Shown one piece after another: positions 1-11,760 of a stretch of DNA of 64,000 nucleotides; position 1 is the first letter of the stretch; every line of letters begins with the position of its first letter. A program made the position numbers and the translations under genes. This DNA comes from Pseudogemmobacter hezensis (GTDB lineage: Bacteria; Pseudomonadota; Alphaproteobacteria; Rhodobacterales; Rhodobacteraceae), in contig NZ_JABJXT010000007.1 of NCBI RefSeq assembly GCF_013155295.1, positions 124,001 to 188,000 on the forward strand, in the 5' to 3' direction. The notes below the pieces were generated by a model. That model was not told where the DNA came from, made no database searches, and worked only from the letters and a program-made list of their open reading frames with translations.

Positions 1-1
1 G

Positions 2-280
2 ACGGGCTTCCTTGGTCCGCAGGGTAAACCGATGCCGATGCGTGACGCCGAAGTGGCTGGCATGCAAAGCACCACCGCCGAGCAGGGTGAGGTTGCGCCG
101 CGCAATCTGATCCGCTTCGAGATCGGCGAGAAAGTCAAAGTCACCGACGGGCCCTTTGAGGGCTTTGACGGGATGGTCGAAGAGGTCGATGAGGTGGCAA
201 GCCGCCTGAAGGTCTCGGTTTCGATCTTTGGCCGGGCGACCCCGGTCGAGCTGGAATACACTCAGGTCATCAAGGTCTGA
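2..280 (+). CDS. nusG: Transcription termination/antitermination protein NusG, C-terminal part
   Basis: The frame is open from the first bases of the window, so the 5' end lies outside. The visible 92 residues end in a KOW domain: KVTDGPFEGFDGMVEEVD is followed by the terminal VELEYTQVIKV strand typical of NusG. NusG binds RNA polymerase through its N-terminal domain (not seen here), while the KOW domain contacts Rho or ribosomal protein S10. It lies just upstream of rplK, the classical nusG-rplKA order. Identity is secure from sequence and neighbours; only the C-terminal third is present. Confidence 0.93.
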   Translation, partial: TGFLGPQGKPMPMRDAEVAGMQSTTAEQGEVAPRNLIRFEIGEKVKVTDGPFEGFDGMVEEVDEVASRLKVSVSIFGRATPVELEYTQVIKV

Positions 281-378
281 GTGCATCATGCGGAAGGCGC
301 GCGCCTGATTTCAGGTGACAGACCGGACCGCTAAACGCGCCTCCATGAGGGCGGCGCCGTGAAAGAGGAGAGGGCCAA

Positions 379-831
379 ATGGCCAAGAAAATTATGGGCA
401 GCCTCAAGCTGCAGGTGAAAGCGCAACAGGCGAACCCGTCGCCGCCCGTCGGCCCGGCTCTGGGTCAGCGCGGTCTGAACATCATGGCTTTCACCAAAGA
501 ATTCAACGCCAAGTCGGCTGAGTATCCGCCGGGAACCCCGATCCCGACGATCATCACCTACTATCAGGACAAGTCGTTCAGCCTCGAGCTGAAGACGCCG
601 CCGGCTGCTTTCCTCGTGAAAGAAGCTGCTGGCCTGAAGCCGGTTGGCAAGCGCAACCGCACCAAAGGTTCGGACAAGCCCGGTCGCACCGTGGCAGGCT
701 CGATCACCACGGCACAGCTGCGCAAGATCGCTGAGACCAAAATGAAGGATCTCAACGCCAATTCGATCGAAGCGGCTATGAATATCGTTCTGGGTTCGGC
801 CCGGTCCTGCGGCATCGAAGTGAAGGGCTGA
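379..831 (+). CDS. rplK: 50S ribosomal protein L11
   Basis: The 150-residue product is slightly longer than the usual 141-142 residues. It carries the L11 N-terminal signature [19 protein letters not shown] at about residues 21-40 and the C-terminal rRNA-binding domain ending in [11 protein letters not shown]11 forms the GTPase-associated centre on 23S rRNA. The ATG is preceded by a strong AAGAGGAGAG ribosome site. rplA follows after five bases, so the two are co-transcribed; in the family L1 represses translation of this mRNA, although I did not identify its site in the 98-base leader. Confidence 0.98.
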   Translation: MAKKIMGSLKLQVKAQQANPSPPVGPALGQRGLNIMAFTKEFNAKSAEYPPGTPIPTIITYYQDKSFSLELKTPPAAFLVKEAAGLKPVGKRNRTKGSDKPGRTVAGSITTAQLRKIAETKMKDLNANSIEAAMNIVLGSARSCGIEVKG

Positions 832-836
832 TCGAC

Positions 837-1535
837 ATGGCAAAGCTCGCAAAACGTGTGAAGAAAGCGCAAGAAGCTTTCGCTGGCAAGGACAACCTGG
901 CGCTTGACGCGGCAGTTGCTCTGATCAAATCGGCAGCCTCGGCGAAATTCGACGAGACGCTGGAAATCGCGATGAACCTTGGCGTTGACCCGCGTCACGC
1001 AGACCAGATGGTCCGCGGCGTTGTGCAACTGCCGAACGGCACCGGCAAAACCGTGCGCGTCGCAGTTTTCGCCCGTGGCGCCAAGGCTGATGAGGCCAAG
1101 GCTGCAGGCGCAGAGATCGTCGGTGCAGAAGACCTGCTGGAGAAAATCCAGGGCGGCATGCTCGATTTCGATCGCTGCATTGCAACCCCGGACATGATGC
1201 CGCTGGTCGGCCGTCTGGGTAAAGTTCTCGGCCCGCGCAACCTGATGCCGAACCCGAAAGTGGGCACGGTGACCATGGATGTCGCAACCGCTGTGACCAA
1301 CGCCAAGAGCGGCGAAGTCCAGTTCAAGGTCGAAAAAGCCGGTGTTATCCATGCAGGTATCGGCAAGGTGTCCTTCACCGAAGAGAAGTTGGCTGAAAAC
1401 GTCCGCGCCTTCGTTGACGCTGTGACCAAAGCCAAACCGGCTGGCGCCAAAGGCACCTACGTGAAGAAAGTCTCGCTTTCCTCGACCATGGGCCCGGGCG
1501 TTTCGCTGGATCTGGCGACGACCGCTTCGGCCTGA
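837..1535 (+). CDS. rplA: 50S ribosomal protein L1
   Basis: The 232-residue length is normal for L1. The diagnostic [20 protein letters not shown] stretch lies near residues 128-147, followed by the [15 protein letters not shown] region. L1 binds the mobile L1 stalk of 23S rRNA and in the family represses its own rplKA mRNA. The ribosome site (AAGGG) overlaps the end of rplK. The gene is followed by a rho-independent terminator, which separates rplKA from rplJL-rpoBC. Confidence 0.98.
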   Translation: MAKLAKRVKKAQEAFAGKDNLALDAAVALIKSAASAKFDETLEIAMNLGVDPRHADQMVRGVVQLPNGTGKTVRVAVFARGAKADEAKAAGAEIVGAEDLLEKIQGGMLDFDRCIATPDMMPLVGRLGKVLGPRNLMPNPKVGTVTMDVATAVTNAKSGEVQFKVEKAGVIHAGIGKVSFTEEKLAENVRAFVDAVTKAKPAGAKGTYVKKVSLSSTMGPGVSLDLATTASA

Positions 1536-1557
1536 TCGCTGCGATATATCTAAAGAA

Positions 1558-1586
1558 GCCGCCGCCCTGTTGGGGCGGCGGTTTTT
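1558..1586 (+). terminator. Rho-independent terminator of rplKA
   Basis: The 9-bp stem CCGCCGCCC/GGGCGGCGG closes a short loop and is followed directly by TTTTT. It lies 22 bases after the rplA stop. Confidence 0.9.
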
Positions 1587-2028
1587 CGTTGGGGACAGCT
1601 CGCGCATATGCCATTCTGTGGAAGCCTCCGGCGGGGATATTTGGAGACAGATGAAAATCCGCGATCCATTCATCTGTCCCTAAATATCCCGGGGGTGAGC
1701 GGCGCAGCCGCGAGGGGGCAGGGCCCCCTTTGCCCCGGAAATGGCAGAAAGCCAGCCGTACAGCCTTGGCATTAGGGAGTAGACGGGGTAGAGAGGCCTT
1801 CTGTTGAGGCTTCGTGATTCGTCGCTTGGCCTCGGCACGCTTTGTCCGAGATGGCTGGTGGTGCGCAAACGCCTTAATTTCCGGCCTGAGATGGAGTTCG
1901 GGACGATATTTTCTGAGGCTTGCCTCGGGTGATTTTGGCTCTCGGGACGACATCATGGACCCGAATGCTTTGCCCGGAAGGGCAGGGCTGACTTGAGCCG
2001 GGGGAAACCCCAAACTTGGAGTGAAACT
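1587..2028 (+). promoter_or_regulatory. rplJ leader region (442 bases without a gene)
   Basis: I see no convincing coding frame here. The first part holds the palindromic repeat at 1634-1728. The remainder must contain the rplJL-rpoBC promoter, because a terminator lies just upstream. In other bacteria the leader before rplJ is the L10(L12)4 autoregulatory RNA. Here the segment has several short G/C-rich self-complementary runs, including CCGGGGGAAACCCC-like pairing a few bases before the rplJ ribosome site. I cannot define the L10 fold by eye, so the autoregulation is inferred from gene position only. Confidence 0.45.
1634..1728. repeat. Long imperfect palindrome of an intergenic repeat family
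   Basis: The left arm (1634-1655) and the reverse complement of the right arm (1669-1690) match at 20 of 22 positions around a 13-base spacer. Each arm contains GGGATATTT and GACAGATGAA. A G/C-rich segment with two small hairpins follows to 1728. The 1669-1728 half recurs in inverted orientation, almost identically, at 27544-27602. It looks like a dispersed chromosomal palindrome rather than a gene-specific regulator. Confidence 0.8.
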
Positions 2029-2544
2029 GTGGATAGAGCCCAGAAAGAGAAATTGGTCGAGGATCTCGGCCAGATCTTTGAAAGCTCTGGCGTCGTAGTG
2101 GTTGCCCATTACGAAGGCATGACGGTTGCACAGATGCAGGATCTCCGTGGGCGTATGCGCGCCGTCGGTGGTTCCGTTCGCGTTGCCAAGAACACGCTCG
2201 CCAAGATCGCCCTTGACGGGAAAGCCATCGCAAAGATGGGTGACCTGCTGACGGGCATGACTGTGCTGACCTTCTCGGAAGATCCTGTTGCTGCGGCAAA
2301 GGTTTCCGAGGCATACGCCAAGGACAACGAGAAATTCGTGATCCTGGGCGGTGCTATGGGTGGCACTGTTCTGGACCAGGCCGGTGTCAAAACCGTGGCT
2401 TCCATGCCGTCGCGCGACGAGCTTCTTGCTCAGATCGCGTCGGTGCTGGGCGCTCCGGCTTCGAACATCGCTGGTGCAATTGGCGCGCCTGCCTCGAACA
2501 TCGCTGGCATCCTGTCGACCATCGAGGACAAGGCCGCGGCATAA
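2029..2544 (+). CDS. rplJ: 50S ribosomal protein L10
   Basis: The start is taken as GTG at 2029, preceded by GGAG seven bases upstream. This gives a 171-residue protein beginning [15 protein letters not shown], as in relatives; a TTG 36 bases further upstream would add residues not found in L10. The [12 protein letters not shown] strand and [16 protein letters not shown] region are L10 hallmarks, and the C-terminal helix (residues about 130-170) binds L7/L12 dimers. L10 anchors the ribosomal stalk. rplL follows after 81 bases, and L10 normally autoregulates this operon. Confidence 0.97.
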   Translation: MDRAQKEKLVEDLGQIFESSGVVVVAHYEGMTVAQMQDLRGRMRAVGGSVRVAKNTLAKIALDGKAIAKMGDLLTGMTVLTFSEDPVAAAKVSEAYAKDNEKFVILGGAMGGTVLDQAGVKTVASMPSRDELLAQIASVLGAPASNIAGAIGAPASNIAGILSTIEDKAAA

Positions 2545-2625
2545 GCCGGGGCTTACACCTCATGTCTTTCGTAGGGTTGATCCAATCGTCGTTGGACCCC
2601 ATCTTAACTGAACGGAATGTGAAAA

Positions 2626-2997
2626 ATGGCTGATCTTAAAGCTCTCGCCGAACAAATCGTTGGCCTGACCCTCCTGCAAGCTCAGGAACTGAAGACCATC
2701 CTGAAAGACGAGTACGGCATCGAGCCGGCTGCTGGCGGCGCTGTCGTCATGGCTGCTGCTGGCCCGGCTGCTGCTGCAGAAGAAGAGAAAACCGAATTCG
2801 ACGTCGTTCTCGTCGAAGCCGGCGCTAACAAAATCAACGTCATCAAAGAAGTCCGCGGCATCACCGGCCTGGGTCTCGTTGAAGCGAAAAACCTCGTTGA
2901 AGCTGGCGGCAAAGTCAAAGAAGGCGCTGCCAAAGCTGACGCAGAGGAAATCAAGAAGAAGCTTGAAGCTGCTGGCGCTAAAGTCGAGCTCAAGTAA
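2626..2997 (+). CDS. rplL: 50S ribosomal protein L7/L12
   Basis: The 123-residue product is the standard length. The N-terminal dimerisation helix pair (residues about 5-30) is followed by an Ala-rich hinge with [13 protein letters not shown]. The globular domain contains [12 protein letters not shown] and ends AAGAKVELK. It forms the flexible stalk that recruits elongation factors. Codon usage is strongly biased, as expected for a protein needed in four to six copies per ribosome. The following rpoB lies behind three hairpins that may reduce read-through. Confidence 0.98.
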   Translation: MADLKALAEQIVGLTLLQAQELKTILKDEYGIEPAAGGAVVMAAAGPAAAAEEEKTEFDVVLVEAGANKINVIKEVRGITGLGLVEAKNLVEAGGKVKEGAAKADAEEIKKKLEAAGAKVELK

Positions 2998-3004
2998 TCT
3001 GACA

Positions 3005-3102
3005 TGCGGGGTGCGTCCCCGCAGGTTTGATTTTCAGGCAGGGGGCGGAGCAATCCGCCTCCTGCCATTCGCGTCCTGAAAGGGGATTTTACGAAATCCC
3101 CT
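3005..3102 (+). promoter_or_regulatory. Three stacked hairpins between rplL and rpoB
   Basis: Within 98 bases there are three consecutive stem-loops. One is TGCGGGG/CCCCGCA at 3005-3023. The second is a 13-bp GGCAGGGGGCGGA/TCCGCCTCCTGCC stem with one G-T pair at 3037-3066. The third is a perfect 9-bp AGGGGATTT/AAATCCCCT at 3081-3102. None has a proper U-tract. In E. coli the same gap holds a partial attenuator and an RNase III site, so a role in setting the ribosomal-protein to polymerase ratio is a reasonable inference. Confidence 0.7.
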
Positions 3103-3243
3103 CTCCGGGTGCGATAACGGTTCGGGAGCCGCCTGACGGGACAGGTGGCAGGTATGGAGCCGATTATCCCCTCTCGCCAGTTGGCGTGTGCCTGTGCCCC
3201 GACGGGTCGCGCGCCGGCGAAACGATGAAAGGTGACCACAAAC

Positions 3244-6200
3244 ATGGCGCAAGCTTATGTTGGCCAGAAGCGCGTCCGCCGTTACTACGGCAAGATCCGC
3301 GAAGTCCTTGAAATGCCGAACCTTATCGAGGTTCAGAAAAGCTCTTACGATCTTTTCCTGAATTCGGGTGATCAGCCGAAGCCGCTGGATGACGAAGGTA
3401 TCCAGGGCACGTTCCAGTCGGTATTCCCGATCAAGGACTTTAACGAGACAGCGGTTCTCGAATTCGTCCGTTACGAGCTGGAAAAGCCGAAATACGACGT
3501 CGATGAATGCATGCAGCGCGATCTGACCTATGCGGCACCCCTGAAGGTGACGCTGCGCCTGATCGTGTTCGATATCGATGAGACCACCGGCAATAAGTCG
3601 GTCAAAGACATCAAAGAACAAGACGTCTATATGGGCGACATGCCCCTGATGACGCCGAACGGGACGTTCATCGTGAACGGCACCGAGCGCGTGATCGTGT
3701 CGCAGATGCACCGCTCGCCCGGTGTGTTCTTCGATCACGACAAGGGCAAGACCCATTCCTCGGGCAAACTGCTGTTCGCCTGCCGGATCATTCCCTATCG
3801 CGGCTCCTGGCTGGACTTTGAGTTCGACGCCAAGGACATCGTTTTCGCGCGGATCGACCGCCGCCGGAAGCTGCCGGTGACGACGCTGCTTTATGCTCTG
3901 GGCCTCGATCAGGACCAGATCATGCAGGCCTATTACAACACCGTCACCTTCAAATATCTGAAGAACAAAGGCTGGGTCACCCGCTTCTTCCCCGAGCGCG
4001 TGCGCGGCACCCGCCCGACCTGGGATCTGGTGGATGCGGCAACCGGCGAAGTGATCCTGCAGGCGGGCGAGAAAGCCACGCCGCGCATGGTCAAAAAGTG
4101 GATCGACGAAGGTCAGGTCACCGAGCTTCTGGTTCCCTTCGATCACATCATGGGCCGCTTTGTCGCCAATGACATCGTTGACGAAGAAAACGGCGCGATC
4201 TGGGCTGAGGCCGGCGATGAGCTGACCTGGGAACTGGACCGTGACGGTGAGGTCAAAGGCGGCACGGTGAAAACCCTGCTCGACCAGGGCGTGACCGAGA
4301 TCCCGGTGCTCGACATCGACAACATCAATGTCGGCCCCTACATGCGCAACACCATGGCCGCCGATAAGAACTGGGGCCGTGACACCGCGCTGATGGATAT
4401 CTATCGCGTGATGCGTCCGGGTGAGCCGCCGACCGTTGAGGCTGCTTCGGCCCTCTTCGACACGCTGTTCTTCGATAAAGAGCGCTATGATCTCTCGGCT
4501 GTTGGCCGGGTGAAGATGAACATGCGTCTCGACCTCGACAAGCCCGACACCCAGCGGACGCTGGACCGTGACGATATCATCAAGTGCATCAAAGCACTGG
4601 TGGAACTGCGTGACGGCAAGGGCGAGATCGACGATATCGACCACCTCGGCAACCGCCGGGTGCGCTCGGTCGGCGAGCTGATGGAAAATCAGTATCGCGT
4701 CGGCCTGCTGCGTATGGAGCGCGCGATCAAAGAGCGCATGTCCTCGGTCGAGATCGACACGATCATGCCGCAGGATCTGATCAACGCGAAACCGGCTGCG
4801 GCTGCGGTGCGTGAATTCTTCGGCTCGTCGCAGCTGTCGCAGTTCATGGACCAGACGAACCCGCTGTCCGAAGTCACGCACAAGCGTCGTCTCTCGGCTC
4901 TCGGGCCGGGCGGTCTGACGCGGGAACGCGCAGGCTTTGAGGTGCGCGACGTTCACCCGACCCACTACGGCCGGATGTGCCCGATTGAAACGCCGGAAGG
5001 TCAGAACATCGGTCTGATCAACTCGCTGGCCACTTTTGCCCGCGTGAACAAATATGGTTTCATCGAGACCCCGTATCGCAAGGTGATCGACAACAAGGTG
5101 ACCGATGAGGTCGTCTATATGTCGGCAACCGAAGAGATGCGGCACACCGTCGCGCAGGCCAACGCATCGCAGGATGCCGAAGGCCACTTCACCGATGACC
5201 TGATTTCGTCGCGTAAGGGCGGCGAATTCATGCTGAACCCGCCGGAAGCCGTCGATCTGATCGACGTTTCGCCGAAACAGCTGGTCTCGGTCGCGGCATC
5301 GCTGATCCCGTTCCTGGAAAATGACGACGCCAACCGCGCTCTGATGGGCTCGAACATGCAACGTCAGGCGGTTCCGCTGCTGCAATCCGACGCGCCTTTC
5401 GTGGGCACGGGGATCGAGGCTGTGGTTGCACGCGACTCTGGCGCTGCCATCATGGCGCGTCGCTCGGGCGTGATCGACCAGGTCGACGCACAGCGTATCG
5501 TTATCCGCGCGACCGAACTGCTGGAGCCGGGCGAGCCGGGCGTCGACATCTACCGTCTGCGCAAGTTCAAGCGTTCCAACCAGTCGTCCTGTATCAACCA
5601 GCGTCCGCTGGTGAAGGTGGGCGATACGGTCATCCGGGGTGAAGTGGTCGCTGACGGCCCCTGCACCGATATGGGTGAACTGGCTTTGGGGCGGAACGTG
5701 ATCGTGGCCTTCATGCCCTGGAACGGGTATAACTATGAGGACTCGATCCTGATTTCCGAGCGGATCCTCAAGGATGACGTCTTCACCTCGATCCATATCG
5801 AGGAATATGAAGTCGCCGCCCGCGATACCAAGCTTGGGCCGGAAGAGATCACCCGCGATATCCCGAACGTCGGCGAGGAAGCTCTGCGCAACCTCGACGA
5901 GGCGGGCATCGTCTATATCGGTGCCGAAGTGCAGCCGGGCGACATCCTGGTCGGTAAGATCACCCCGAAGGGCGAAAGCCCGATGACGCCGGAAGAGAAA
6001 CTTCTGCGCGCCATCTTCGGTGAAAAAGCGTCTGACGTCCGCGACACCTCGCTGCGTCTGCCGCCGGGTGCTTACGGCACCATCGTCGAAGTGCGGGTAT
6101 TCAACCGTCACGGCGTCGACAAGGACGAACGTGCGCTGCAGATCGAGCGTGAGGAAGTCGAACGCCTCGCCCGCGACCGCGACGACGAAATGACCATCCT

Positions 6201-7377
6201 GGAGCGCAACATCTACTCGCGTCTCAAGGCACTGATCATCGGCCGCGAAGCTGTCAAAGGCCCGAAAGGCGTCCGCGCCGGTTCGACCATCGACGAAGAA
6301 CTGCTCGGTACGCTCAGCCGTGGCCAGTGGTGGCAGCTTGCTGTCGCTGAAGAGGCCCAGGCGAAAGAGATCGAGGCGCTTCACGACCAGTATGAATCCC
6401 AGAAACGCGCTCTGACCGCACGTTTCGAGGATAAGGTTGAGAAGGTCCGTCGCGGTGACGATCTGCCTCCGGGCGTGATGAAAATGGTCAAGGTATTCGT
6501 GGCGGTGAAGCGCAAGCTGCAACCGGGCGATAAGATGGCCGGTCGTCACGGCAACAAGGGTGTTATCTCCAAGGTCGTGCCGATTGAGGACATGCCCTTC
6601 CTGGCAGACGGCACCCATGTTGACCTCGTTCTGAACCCGCTGGGCGTGCCGTCGCGGATGAACGTCGGGCAGATTCTGGAAACCCATATGGGCTGGGCCG
6701 CACGCGGTCTGGGTATCCGGATCGACGAGGCGCTGCAGGACTATAAGCGCAATGGCGACATGACCCCGGTCAAGGAAGCCATGCGTTTCGCTTACGGCGA
6801 TGAGACCTATGACGAAGCCTTTGGTGAGGCCTCGGACGAAGCCCTGATCGAAAGCGCCGGCACGGTCACCCGTGGCGTGCCGATTGCGACCCCGGTCTTC
6901 GACGGTGCCAAGGAATCGGATGTGAACGACGCTCTGCGCCGTGCCGGTTTCGACACTTCGGGCCAGTCGGACGTCTTTGACGGTCGTTCGGGCGAGAAGT
7001 TCCAGCGCAAGGTCACCGTGGGCGTGAAATACATGCTCAAGCTGCACCACCTGGTCGATGACAAGCTGCACGCGCGTTCGACCGGTCCGTATTCGCTTGT
7101 CACGCAGCAGCCGCTGGGTGGTAAGGCGCAATTCGGTGGTCAGCGTCTCGGGGAGATGGAGGTCTGGGCTCTGGAAGCCTACGGAGCCGCCTATACCCTG
7201 CAAGAGATGCTGACGGTGAAGTCGGATGACGTTGCAGGCCGGACCAAGGTCTATGAATCGATCGTCAAGGGCGAGGACAACTTCGAGGCCGGTGTGCCTG
7301 AGAGCTTCAACGTTCTCGTGAAAGAAGTCCGCGGCCTCGGCCTGAACATGGAACTCCTGGATGCGGAAGAGGAGTGA
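3244..7377 (+). CDS. rpoB: DNA-directed RNA polymerase subunit beta
   Basis: The 1377-residue product starts at ATG 3244 ([17 protein letters not shown]), with GAAAGG upstream; a GTG four codons earlier is less likely. The rifampicin pocket [17 protein letters not shown] begins at residue 527. The residues equivalent to E. coli D516, H526 and S531 are present as D536, H546 and S551, so the enzyme looks rifampicin-sensitive. The catalytic-core signatures [16 protein letters not shown] and [11 protein letters not shown] are intact. The subunit forms one half of the polymerase pincer. rpoC follows across a hairpin-rich gap of 85 bases. Confidence 0.99.
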   Translation: MAQAYVGQKRVRRYYGKIREVLEMPNLIEVQKSSYDLFLNSGDQPKPLDDEGIQGTFQSVFPIKDFNETAVLEFVRYELEKPKYDVDECMQRDLTYAAPLKVTLRLIVFDIDETTGNKSVKDIKEQDVYMGDMPLMTPNGTFIVNGTERVIVSQMHRSPGVFFDHDKGKTHSSGKLLFACRIIPYRGSWLDFEFDAKDIVFARIDRRRKLPVTTLLYALGLDQDQIMQAYYNTVTFKYLKNKGWVTRFFPERVRGTRPTWDLVDAATGEVILQAGEKATPRMVKKWIDEGQVTELLVPFDHIMGRFVANDIVDEENGAIWAEAGDELTWELDRDGEVKGGTVKTLLDQGVTEIPVLDIDNINVGPYMRNTMAADKNWGRDTALMDIYRVMRPGEPPTVEAASALFDTLFFDKERYDLSAVGRVKMNMRLDLDKPDTQRTLDRDDIIKCIKALVELRDGKGEIDDIDHLGNRRVRSVGELMENQYRVGLLRMERAIKERMSSVEIDTIMPQDLINAKPAAAAVREFFGSSQLSQFMDQTNPLSEVTHKRRLSALGPGGLTRERAGFEVRDVHPTHYGRMCPIETPEGQNIGLINSLATFARVNKYGFIETPYRKVIDNKVTDEVVYMSATEEMRHTVAQANASQDAEGHFTDDLISSRKGGEFMLNPPEAVDLIDVSPKQLVSVAASLIPFLENDDANRALMGSNMQRQAVPLLQSDAPFVGTGIEAVVARDSGAAIMARRSGVIDQVDAQRIVIRATELLEPGEPGVDIYRLRKFKRSNQSSCINQRPLVKVGDTVIRGEVVADGPCTDMGELALGRNVIVAFMPWNGYNYEDSILISERILKDDVFTSIHIEEYEVAARDTKLGPEEITRDIPNVGEEALRNLDEAGIVYIGAEVQPGDILVGKITPKGESPMTPEEKLLRAIFGEKASDVRDTSLRLPPGAYGTIVEVRVFNRHGVDKDERALQIEREEVERLARDRDDEMTILERNIYSRLKALIIGREAVKGPKGVRAGSTIDEELLGTLSRGQWWQLAVAEEAQAKEIEALHDQYESQKRALTARFEDKVEKVRRGDDLPPGVMKMVKVFVAVKRKLQPGDKMAGRHGNKGVISKVVPIEDMPFLADGTHVDLVLNPLGVPSRMNVGQILETHMGWAARGLGIRIDEALQDYKRNGDMTPVKEAMRFAYGDETYDEAFGEASDEALIESAGTVTRGVPIATPVFDGAKESDVNDALRRAGFDTSGQSDVFDGRSGEKFQRKVTVGVKYMLKLHHLVDDKLHARSTGPYSLVTQQPLGGKAQFGGQRLGEMEVWALEAYGAAYTLQEMLTVKSDDVAGRTKVYESIVKGEDNFEAGVPESFNVLVKEVRGLGLNMELLDAEEE

Positions 7378-7423
7378 CCGGAATTTTTGAAAATTCCGGG
7401 CCGGTTCCTTCAAAGGAACCGGC
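7378..7423 (+). promoter_or_regulatory. Two perfect hairpins between rpoB and rpoC
   Basis: CCGGAATTTT/AAAATTCCGG (7378-7399) begins right after the rpoB stop. GCCGGTTCCT/AGGAACCGGC (7400-7423) follows immediately. Both are 10-bp perfect stems with 2- and 4-base loops and no U-tract. They are more likely mRNA processing or stability elements than terminators, since rpoC must be transcribed through them. Confidence 0.75.
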
Positions 7424-7462
7424 GCCCTCTTCTGACCGCAACCTCCTGATTGGGAAGATCAA

Positions 7463-10400
7463 ATGAACCAGGAACTGACGAACAATCCGTTCAACCCGGT
7501 CGCGCCGGTCAAGACCTTCGACGAGATCAAAGTCTCGCTGGCGTCGCCGGAGCGTATTCTCTCGTGGTCCTACGGCGAGATCAAAAAGCCGGAAACCATC
7601 AACTACCGGACCTTTAAACCCGAGCGCGACGGTCTGTTCTGCGCCCGGATTTTCGGGCCGATCAAAGACTATGAATGCCTTTGCGGCAAATATAAGCGGA
7701 TGAAGTATCGCGGCGTCGTCTGCGAGAAATGCGGCGTTGAAGTCACGCTGCAAAAAGTCCGCCGTGAGCGCATGGGCCATATCGAACTGGCCGCACCCGT
7801 CGCGCATATCTGGTTCCTGAAGTCGCTTCCGTCCCGGATCGGCCTCATGCTGGATATGACGCTGCGGGATCTGGAACGCATCCTCTATTTCGAAAACTAC
7901 GTCGTGATCGAGCCGGGTCTGACCGATCTGACCTATGGTCAGCTGATGACCGAGGAAGAGTTCCTTGACGCGCAGGACCAATATGGTGCTGATGCTTTCA
8001 CCGCGAATATCGGTGCTGAAGCGATCCGCGAAATGCTGGCGGCGATTGACCTTGGCCAGCTGGCTGAACAGCTGCGCGAAGAGCTGAAAGAAGCCACTGG
8101 CGAGCTGAAGCCGAAGAAGATCATCAAGCGTCTGAAGATCGTCGAGAGCTTCTACGAATCCGGCAACCGCCCGGAGTGGATGATCCTGACCGTGCTTCCG
8201 GTGATCCCGCCGGAACTGCGTCCGCTCGTGCCCCTCGATGGTGGCCGTTTCGCGACCTCGGATCTGAACGATCTCTATCGTCGCGTCATCAACCGGAACA
8301 ACCGTCTGAAGCGTCTGATCGAGCTGCGTGCGCCCGACATCATCGTCCGCAACGAGAAGCGGATGCTGCAGGAAGCCGTCGACGCTCTGTTCGACAACGG
8401 CCGTCGTGGCCGCGTGATCACCGGGACCAACAAGCGCCCGCTGAAATCGCTGTCGGATATGCTGAAAGGCAAGCAGGGTCGCTTCCGTCAGAACTTGCTC
8501 GGTAAGCGCGTCGACTTCTCGGGTCGTTCGGTCATCGTGACCGGGCCAGAGCTGAAGCTGCACCAGTGCGGTCTGCCGAAGAAGATGGCGCTCGAGCTGT
8601 TCAAGCCCTTCATCTATTCGCGTCTGGAGGCCAAGGGCCTTTCCAGCACCGTGAAACAGGCGAAGAAGCTGGTTGAGAAAGAGCGTCCGGAGGTTTGGGA
8701 TATCCTCGATGAGGTTATCCGCGAGCATCCGGTTCTTCTGAACCGCGCGCCGACGCTGCACCGTCTGGGCATCCAGGCGTTCGAGCCGACGCTGATCGAA
8801 GGCAAGGCGATCCAGCTGCACCCGCTGGTTTGCTCGGCCTTCAATGCCGACTTTGACGGCGACCAGATGGCTGTTCACGTTCCCCTCTCGCTGGAAGCCC
8901 AGCTTGAGGCCCGCGTTCTGATGATGTCGACGAACAACGTTCTGTCGCCCGCCAACGGCGCGCCGATCATTGTTCCGTCGCAGGACATGGTTCTGGGCAT
9001 CTACTACGTGACCATGCAGCGCGAAGGCATGAAGGGCGAGGGCGGGATCTTCCGCGACATCGACGAAGTCGAACACGCTCTTGCCGCCGGCGAGCTGCAT
9101 CTGCATGCCAAAATCACCGCCCGCCTGAAGCAGGTCGATGAGGAAGGCAATATCGTCTGGAAGCGTTACGAGACGACCCCCGGCCGTCTGCGTCTGGGCA
9201 ATATCCTGCCGCAAAACGCCAAGGCTCCGTTTGAACTGGTGAACCGTCTTCTGCGTAAGAAAGACGTGCAGACCGTCATCGACACCGTCTACCGCTACTG
9301 CGGCCAGAAAGAGTCGGTCATTTTCTGCGACCAGATCATGGGTCTGGGCTTCCGTGAGGCTTTCCGTGCCGGGATCTCCTTCGGCAAGGACGACATGGTC
9401 ATCGCCGACAACAAATGGGACATCGTCAATGCGACGAAGGCCCAGGTTGCTGATTTCGAACAGCAATATCTCGACGGTCTGATCACTCAGGGCGAGAAGT
9501 ACAACAAGGTCGTCGATGCCTGGTCGAAGTGTAACGACAAGGTCACCGAGGGCATGATGTCCACGATCTCGGCGGTCAAATATGACGACAACGGCGCTGA
9601 GAAAGAGCCGAACTCGGTCTATATGATGGCCCACTCGGGTGCCCGGGGTTCGGTCACGCAGATGAAGCAGCTGGGCGGTATGCGCGGCCTTATGGCCAAG
9701 CCGAACGGCGAGATCATCGAGACGCCGATCATCTCGAACTTCAAGGAAGGTCTGACCGTTCTTGAATACTTCAACTCGACCCACGGCGCCCGTAAGGGTC
9801 TGTCGGATACCGCGCTGAAGACGGCGAACTCGGGTTACCTGACCCGCCGTCTGGTCGACGTGGCGCAGGATTGCATCGTTCGCGTGCATGATTGTGGCAC
9901 CGAGAACTCGATCACCGCGTCCAGCGCTGTCAAAGAAGGCCAGGAAACCGCTCCGCTGTCGGAACGGGTGCTGGGCCGTGTCGTGGCAGAGGACATCCTG
10001 ATCCCGGGCACCGATGAGGTGCTGGTGGCCAAGGGTGAGCTGATCGACGAGCGCAAGGCGGATCTGATCGGCAAGCACAATGTGCCTGTCGCCCGTATCC
10101 GCAGCCCGCTGACCTGTGAGGCCGAGGAAGGCGTCTGCGCCCAGTGCTATGGTCGTGACCTTGCCCGCGGTACTCAGGTGAATATCGGTGAAGCGGTCGG
10201 CATCATCGCCGCCCAGTCCATCGGTGAACCTGGTACCCAGCTGACGATGCGGACCTTCCACATCGGCGGCGTGGCCCAGGGTGGTCAGCAGTCGTTCCTC
10301 GAGGCTTCGCAAGAAGGCAAGATCGAGTTCCGCAACGCGAACATCCTTCTGAACGTCGCAGGCGAGCAGGTGGTGATCGGCCGGAACATGTCGATTGCGA

Positions 10401-11710
10401 TCATCGACGCCAATGGCGACGAGCGGGCGACCCACAAGCTGACCTATGGCGCGAAACTGCACGTCAAGGATGGCGAAGAGGTCAAGCGCGGCACCAAGCT
10501 GTTCGAATGGGACCCCTTCAACCTGCTGATCGTGGCTGAAAAGGCCGGTACTGCACGGTTCAAGGATCTGATCAACGGCATCTCGGTCCGCGAGGACACC
10601 GACGAAGCAACCGGCATGACGCAGAAGATCGTGGCTGACTGGCGTGCGGCCCCGCGCGGCTCGGATCTCAAGCCTGAGATCCTGGTGGTGAACCCGGAAA
10701 CGGGCGAGCCGGTGCGTGGCGACTCTGGCAACCCGATCCAATATGCGATGTCGGTGGATGCGGTTCTCTCGATTGAAGACGGGCAGGAACTGCGCCCGGG
10801 CGATATCGTGGCACGTATTCCGCGCGAAGGCACCAAGACCAAGGACATCACCGGGGGTCTTCCCCGCGTGGCGGAACTCTTCGAGGCGCGTCGTCCGAAA
10901 GACAACGCGATCATCGCAGAGGCCGATGGTTATGTGCGCTTTGGCAAGGACTACAAGAACAAGCGCCGCATCACGGTCGAGCCGGTGGATGAAACGCTGA
11001 CGGCGATGGAATATATGGTGCCGAAGGGCAAACATATTCCTGTGCAGGAAGGCGACTTCGTCCAGAAGGGCGACTACATCATGGACGGGAACCCCGCGCC
11101 GCATGACATCCTGCGCATCATGGGTGTCGAAGCGCTGGCGAACTACATGATCGATGAGGTCCAGGACGTCTATCGTCTGCAGGGTGTGAAGATCAACGAC
11201 AAGCACATCGAGGTTATCGTGCGGCAAATGCTGCAAAAACTCGAAGTGCTGGATTCGGGCGATACCACGCTGCTGAAGGGCGAGCAGGTCGAGCGCCAGG
11301 AGCTGGAGGAAGAAAACCTCAAAGCCCGTGGCCGTGGTCTGCGCGAGGCGAAAGCCGAGCCGGTTCTGCTTGGGATCACCAAGGCGTCGCTGCAGACCCG
11401 CAGCTTCATCTCGGCGGCCTCCTTCCAGGAGACCACCCGCGTCCTTACCGAGGCCTCTGTTCAGGGCAAGCGCGACAAGCTGCAGGGCCTGAAAGAGAAC
11501 GTCATCGTCGGTCGTCTGATCCCGGCAGGGACGGGCGGGGCCACCCGCCGCGTGAAGTCGATCGCAACCGAGCGCGACTCGACCGTGATCGAGGCACGCC
11601 GCAGCGAGGCCGAAGAGGCCGTCGCTCTGGCAGCACCGGTTACGACTGCGACCGAGGCCGCCCCGGATTTCGCCGCGAATCTTTCGGGTGATTTCGAGAG
11701 CCGCGACTGA
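7463..11710 (+). CDS. rpoC: DNA-directed RNA polymerase subunit beta'
   Basis: The 1415-residue product has the first zinc finger at C72, C74, C87 and C90 (CLCGKY...CEKCGV). The catalytic magnesium motif [12 protein letters not shown] has its three aspartates at 463, 465 and 467. The second zinc site includes C885, C892 and C895, and the bridge-helix/trigger-loop region is intact ([13 protein letters not shown]). This is the template-binding and catalytic subunit. The C-terminal tail after about residue 1370 is variable and Ala/Glu rich, as in relatives. The gene ends the operon in front of a strong terminator. Confidence 0.99.
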   Translation: MNQELTNNPFNPVAPVKTFDEIKVSLASPERILSWSYGEIKKPETINYRTFKPERDGLFCARIFGPIKDYECLCGKYKRMKYRGVVCEKCGVEVTLQKVRRERMGHIELAAPVAHIWFLKSLPSRIGLMLDMTLRDLERILYFENYVVIEPGLTDLTYGQLMTEEEFLDAQDQYGADAFTANIGAEAIREMLAAIDLGQLAEQLREELKEATGELKPKKIIKRLKIVESFYESGNRPEWMILTVLPVIPPELRPLVPLDGGRFATSDLNDLYRRVINRNNRLKRLIELRAPDIIVRNEKRMLQEAVDALFDNGRRGRVITGTNKRPLKSLSDMLKGKQGRFRQNLLGKRVDFSGRSVIVTGPELKLHQCGLPKKMALELFKPFIYSRLEAKGLSSTVKQAKKLVEKERPEVWDILDEVIREHPVLLNRAPTLHRLGIQAFEPTLIEGKAIQLHPLVCSAFNADFDGDQMAVHVPLSLEAQLEARVLMMSTNNVLSPANGAPIIVPSQDMVLGIYYVTMQREGMKGEGGIFRDIDEVEHALAAGELHLHAKITARLKQVDEEGNIVWKRYETTPGRLRLGNILPQNAKAPFELVNRLLRKKDVQTVIDTVYRYCGQKESVIFCDQIMGLGFREAFRAGISFGKDDMVIADNKWDIVNATKAQVADFEQQYLDGLITQGEKYNKVVDAWSKCNDKVTEGMMSTISAVKYDDNGAEKEPNSVYMMAHSGARGSVTQMKQLGGMRGLMAKPNGEIIETPIISNFKEGLTVLEYFNSTHGARKGLSDTALKTANSGYLTRRLVDVAQDCIVRVHDCGTENSITASSAVKEGQETAPLSERVLGRVVAEDILIPGTDEVLVAKGELIDERKADLIGKHNVPVARIRSPLTCEAEEGVCAQCYGRDLARGTQVNIGEAVGIIAAQSIGEPGTQLTMRTFHIGGVAQGGQQSFLEASQEGKIEFRNANILLNVAGEQVVIGRNMSIAIIDANGDERATHKLTYGAKLHVKDGEEVKRGTKLFEWDPFNLLIVAEKAGTARFKDLINGISVREDTDEATGMTQKIVADWRAAPRGSDLKPEILVVNPETGEPVRGDSGNPIQYAMSVDAVLSIEDGQELRPGDIVARIPREGTKTKDITGGLPRVAELFEARRPKDNAIIAEADGYVRFGKDYKNKRRITVEPVDETLTAMEYMVPKGKHIPVQEGDFVQKGDYIMDGNPAPHDILRIMGVEALANYMIDEVQDVYRLQGVKINDKHIEVIVRQMLQKLEVLDSGDTTLLKGEQVERQELEEENLKARGRGLREAKAEPVLLGITKASLQTRSFISAASFQETTRVLTEASVQGKRDKLQGLKENVIVGRLIPAGTGGATRRVKSIATERDSTVIEARRSEAEEAVALAAPVTTATEAAPDFAANLSGDFESRD

Positions 11711-11760
11711 TCTCTCTGAAAGACGGGCCCGTCAGAATACTGTCGGGCCCTGACAAAAGA

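Noticed and set aside
1993-2028. TTG start for rplJ giving 12 extra residues
   Set aside because: The GTG at 2029 has a proper GGAG site and yields the family-standard N-terminus MDRAQKEKL.
3005-3102. Rho-independent terminator between rplL and rpoB
   Set aside because: None of the three stems is followed by a U-tract, and rpoB depends on read-through from the upstream promoter.
3034-7413. A very long open frame antisense to rpoB (and another antisense to rpoC at 7307-11236)
   Set aside because: They mirror the strong G/C third-position bias of rpoB and rpoC, have His/Arg-rich composition and show no family features.
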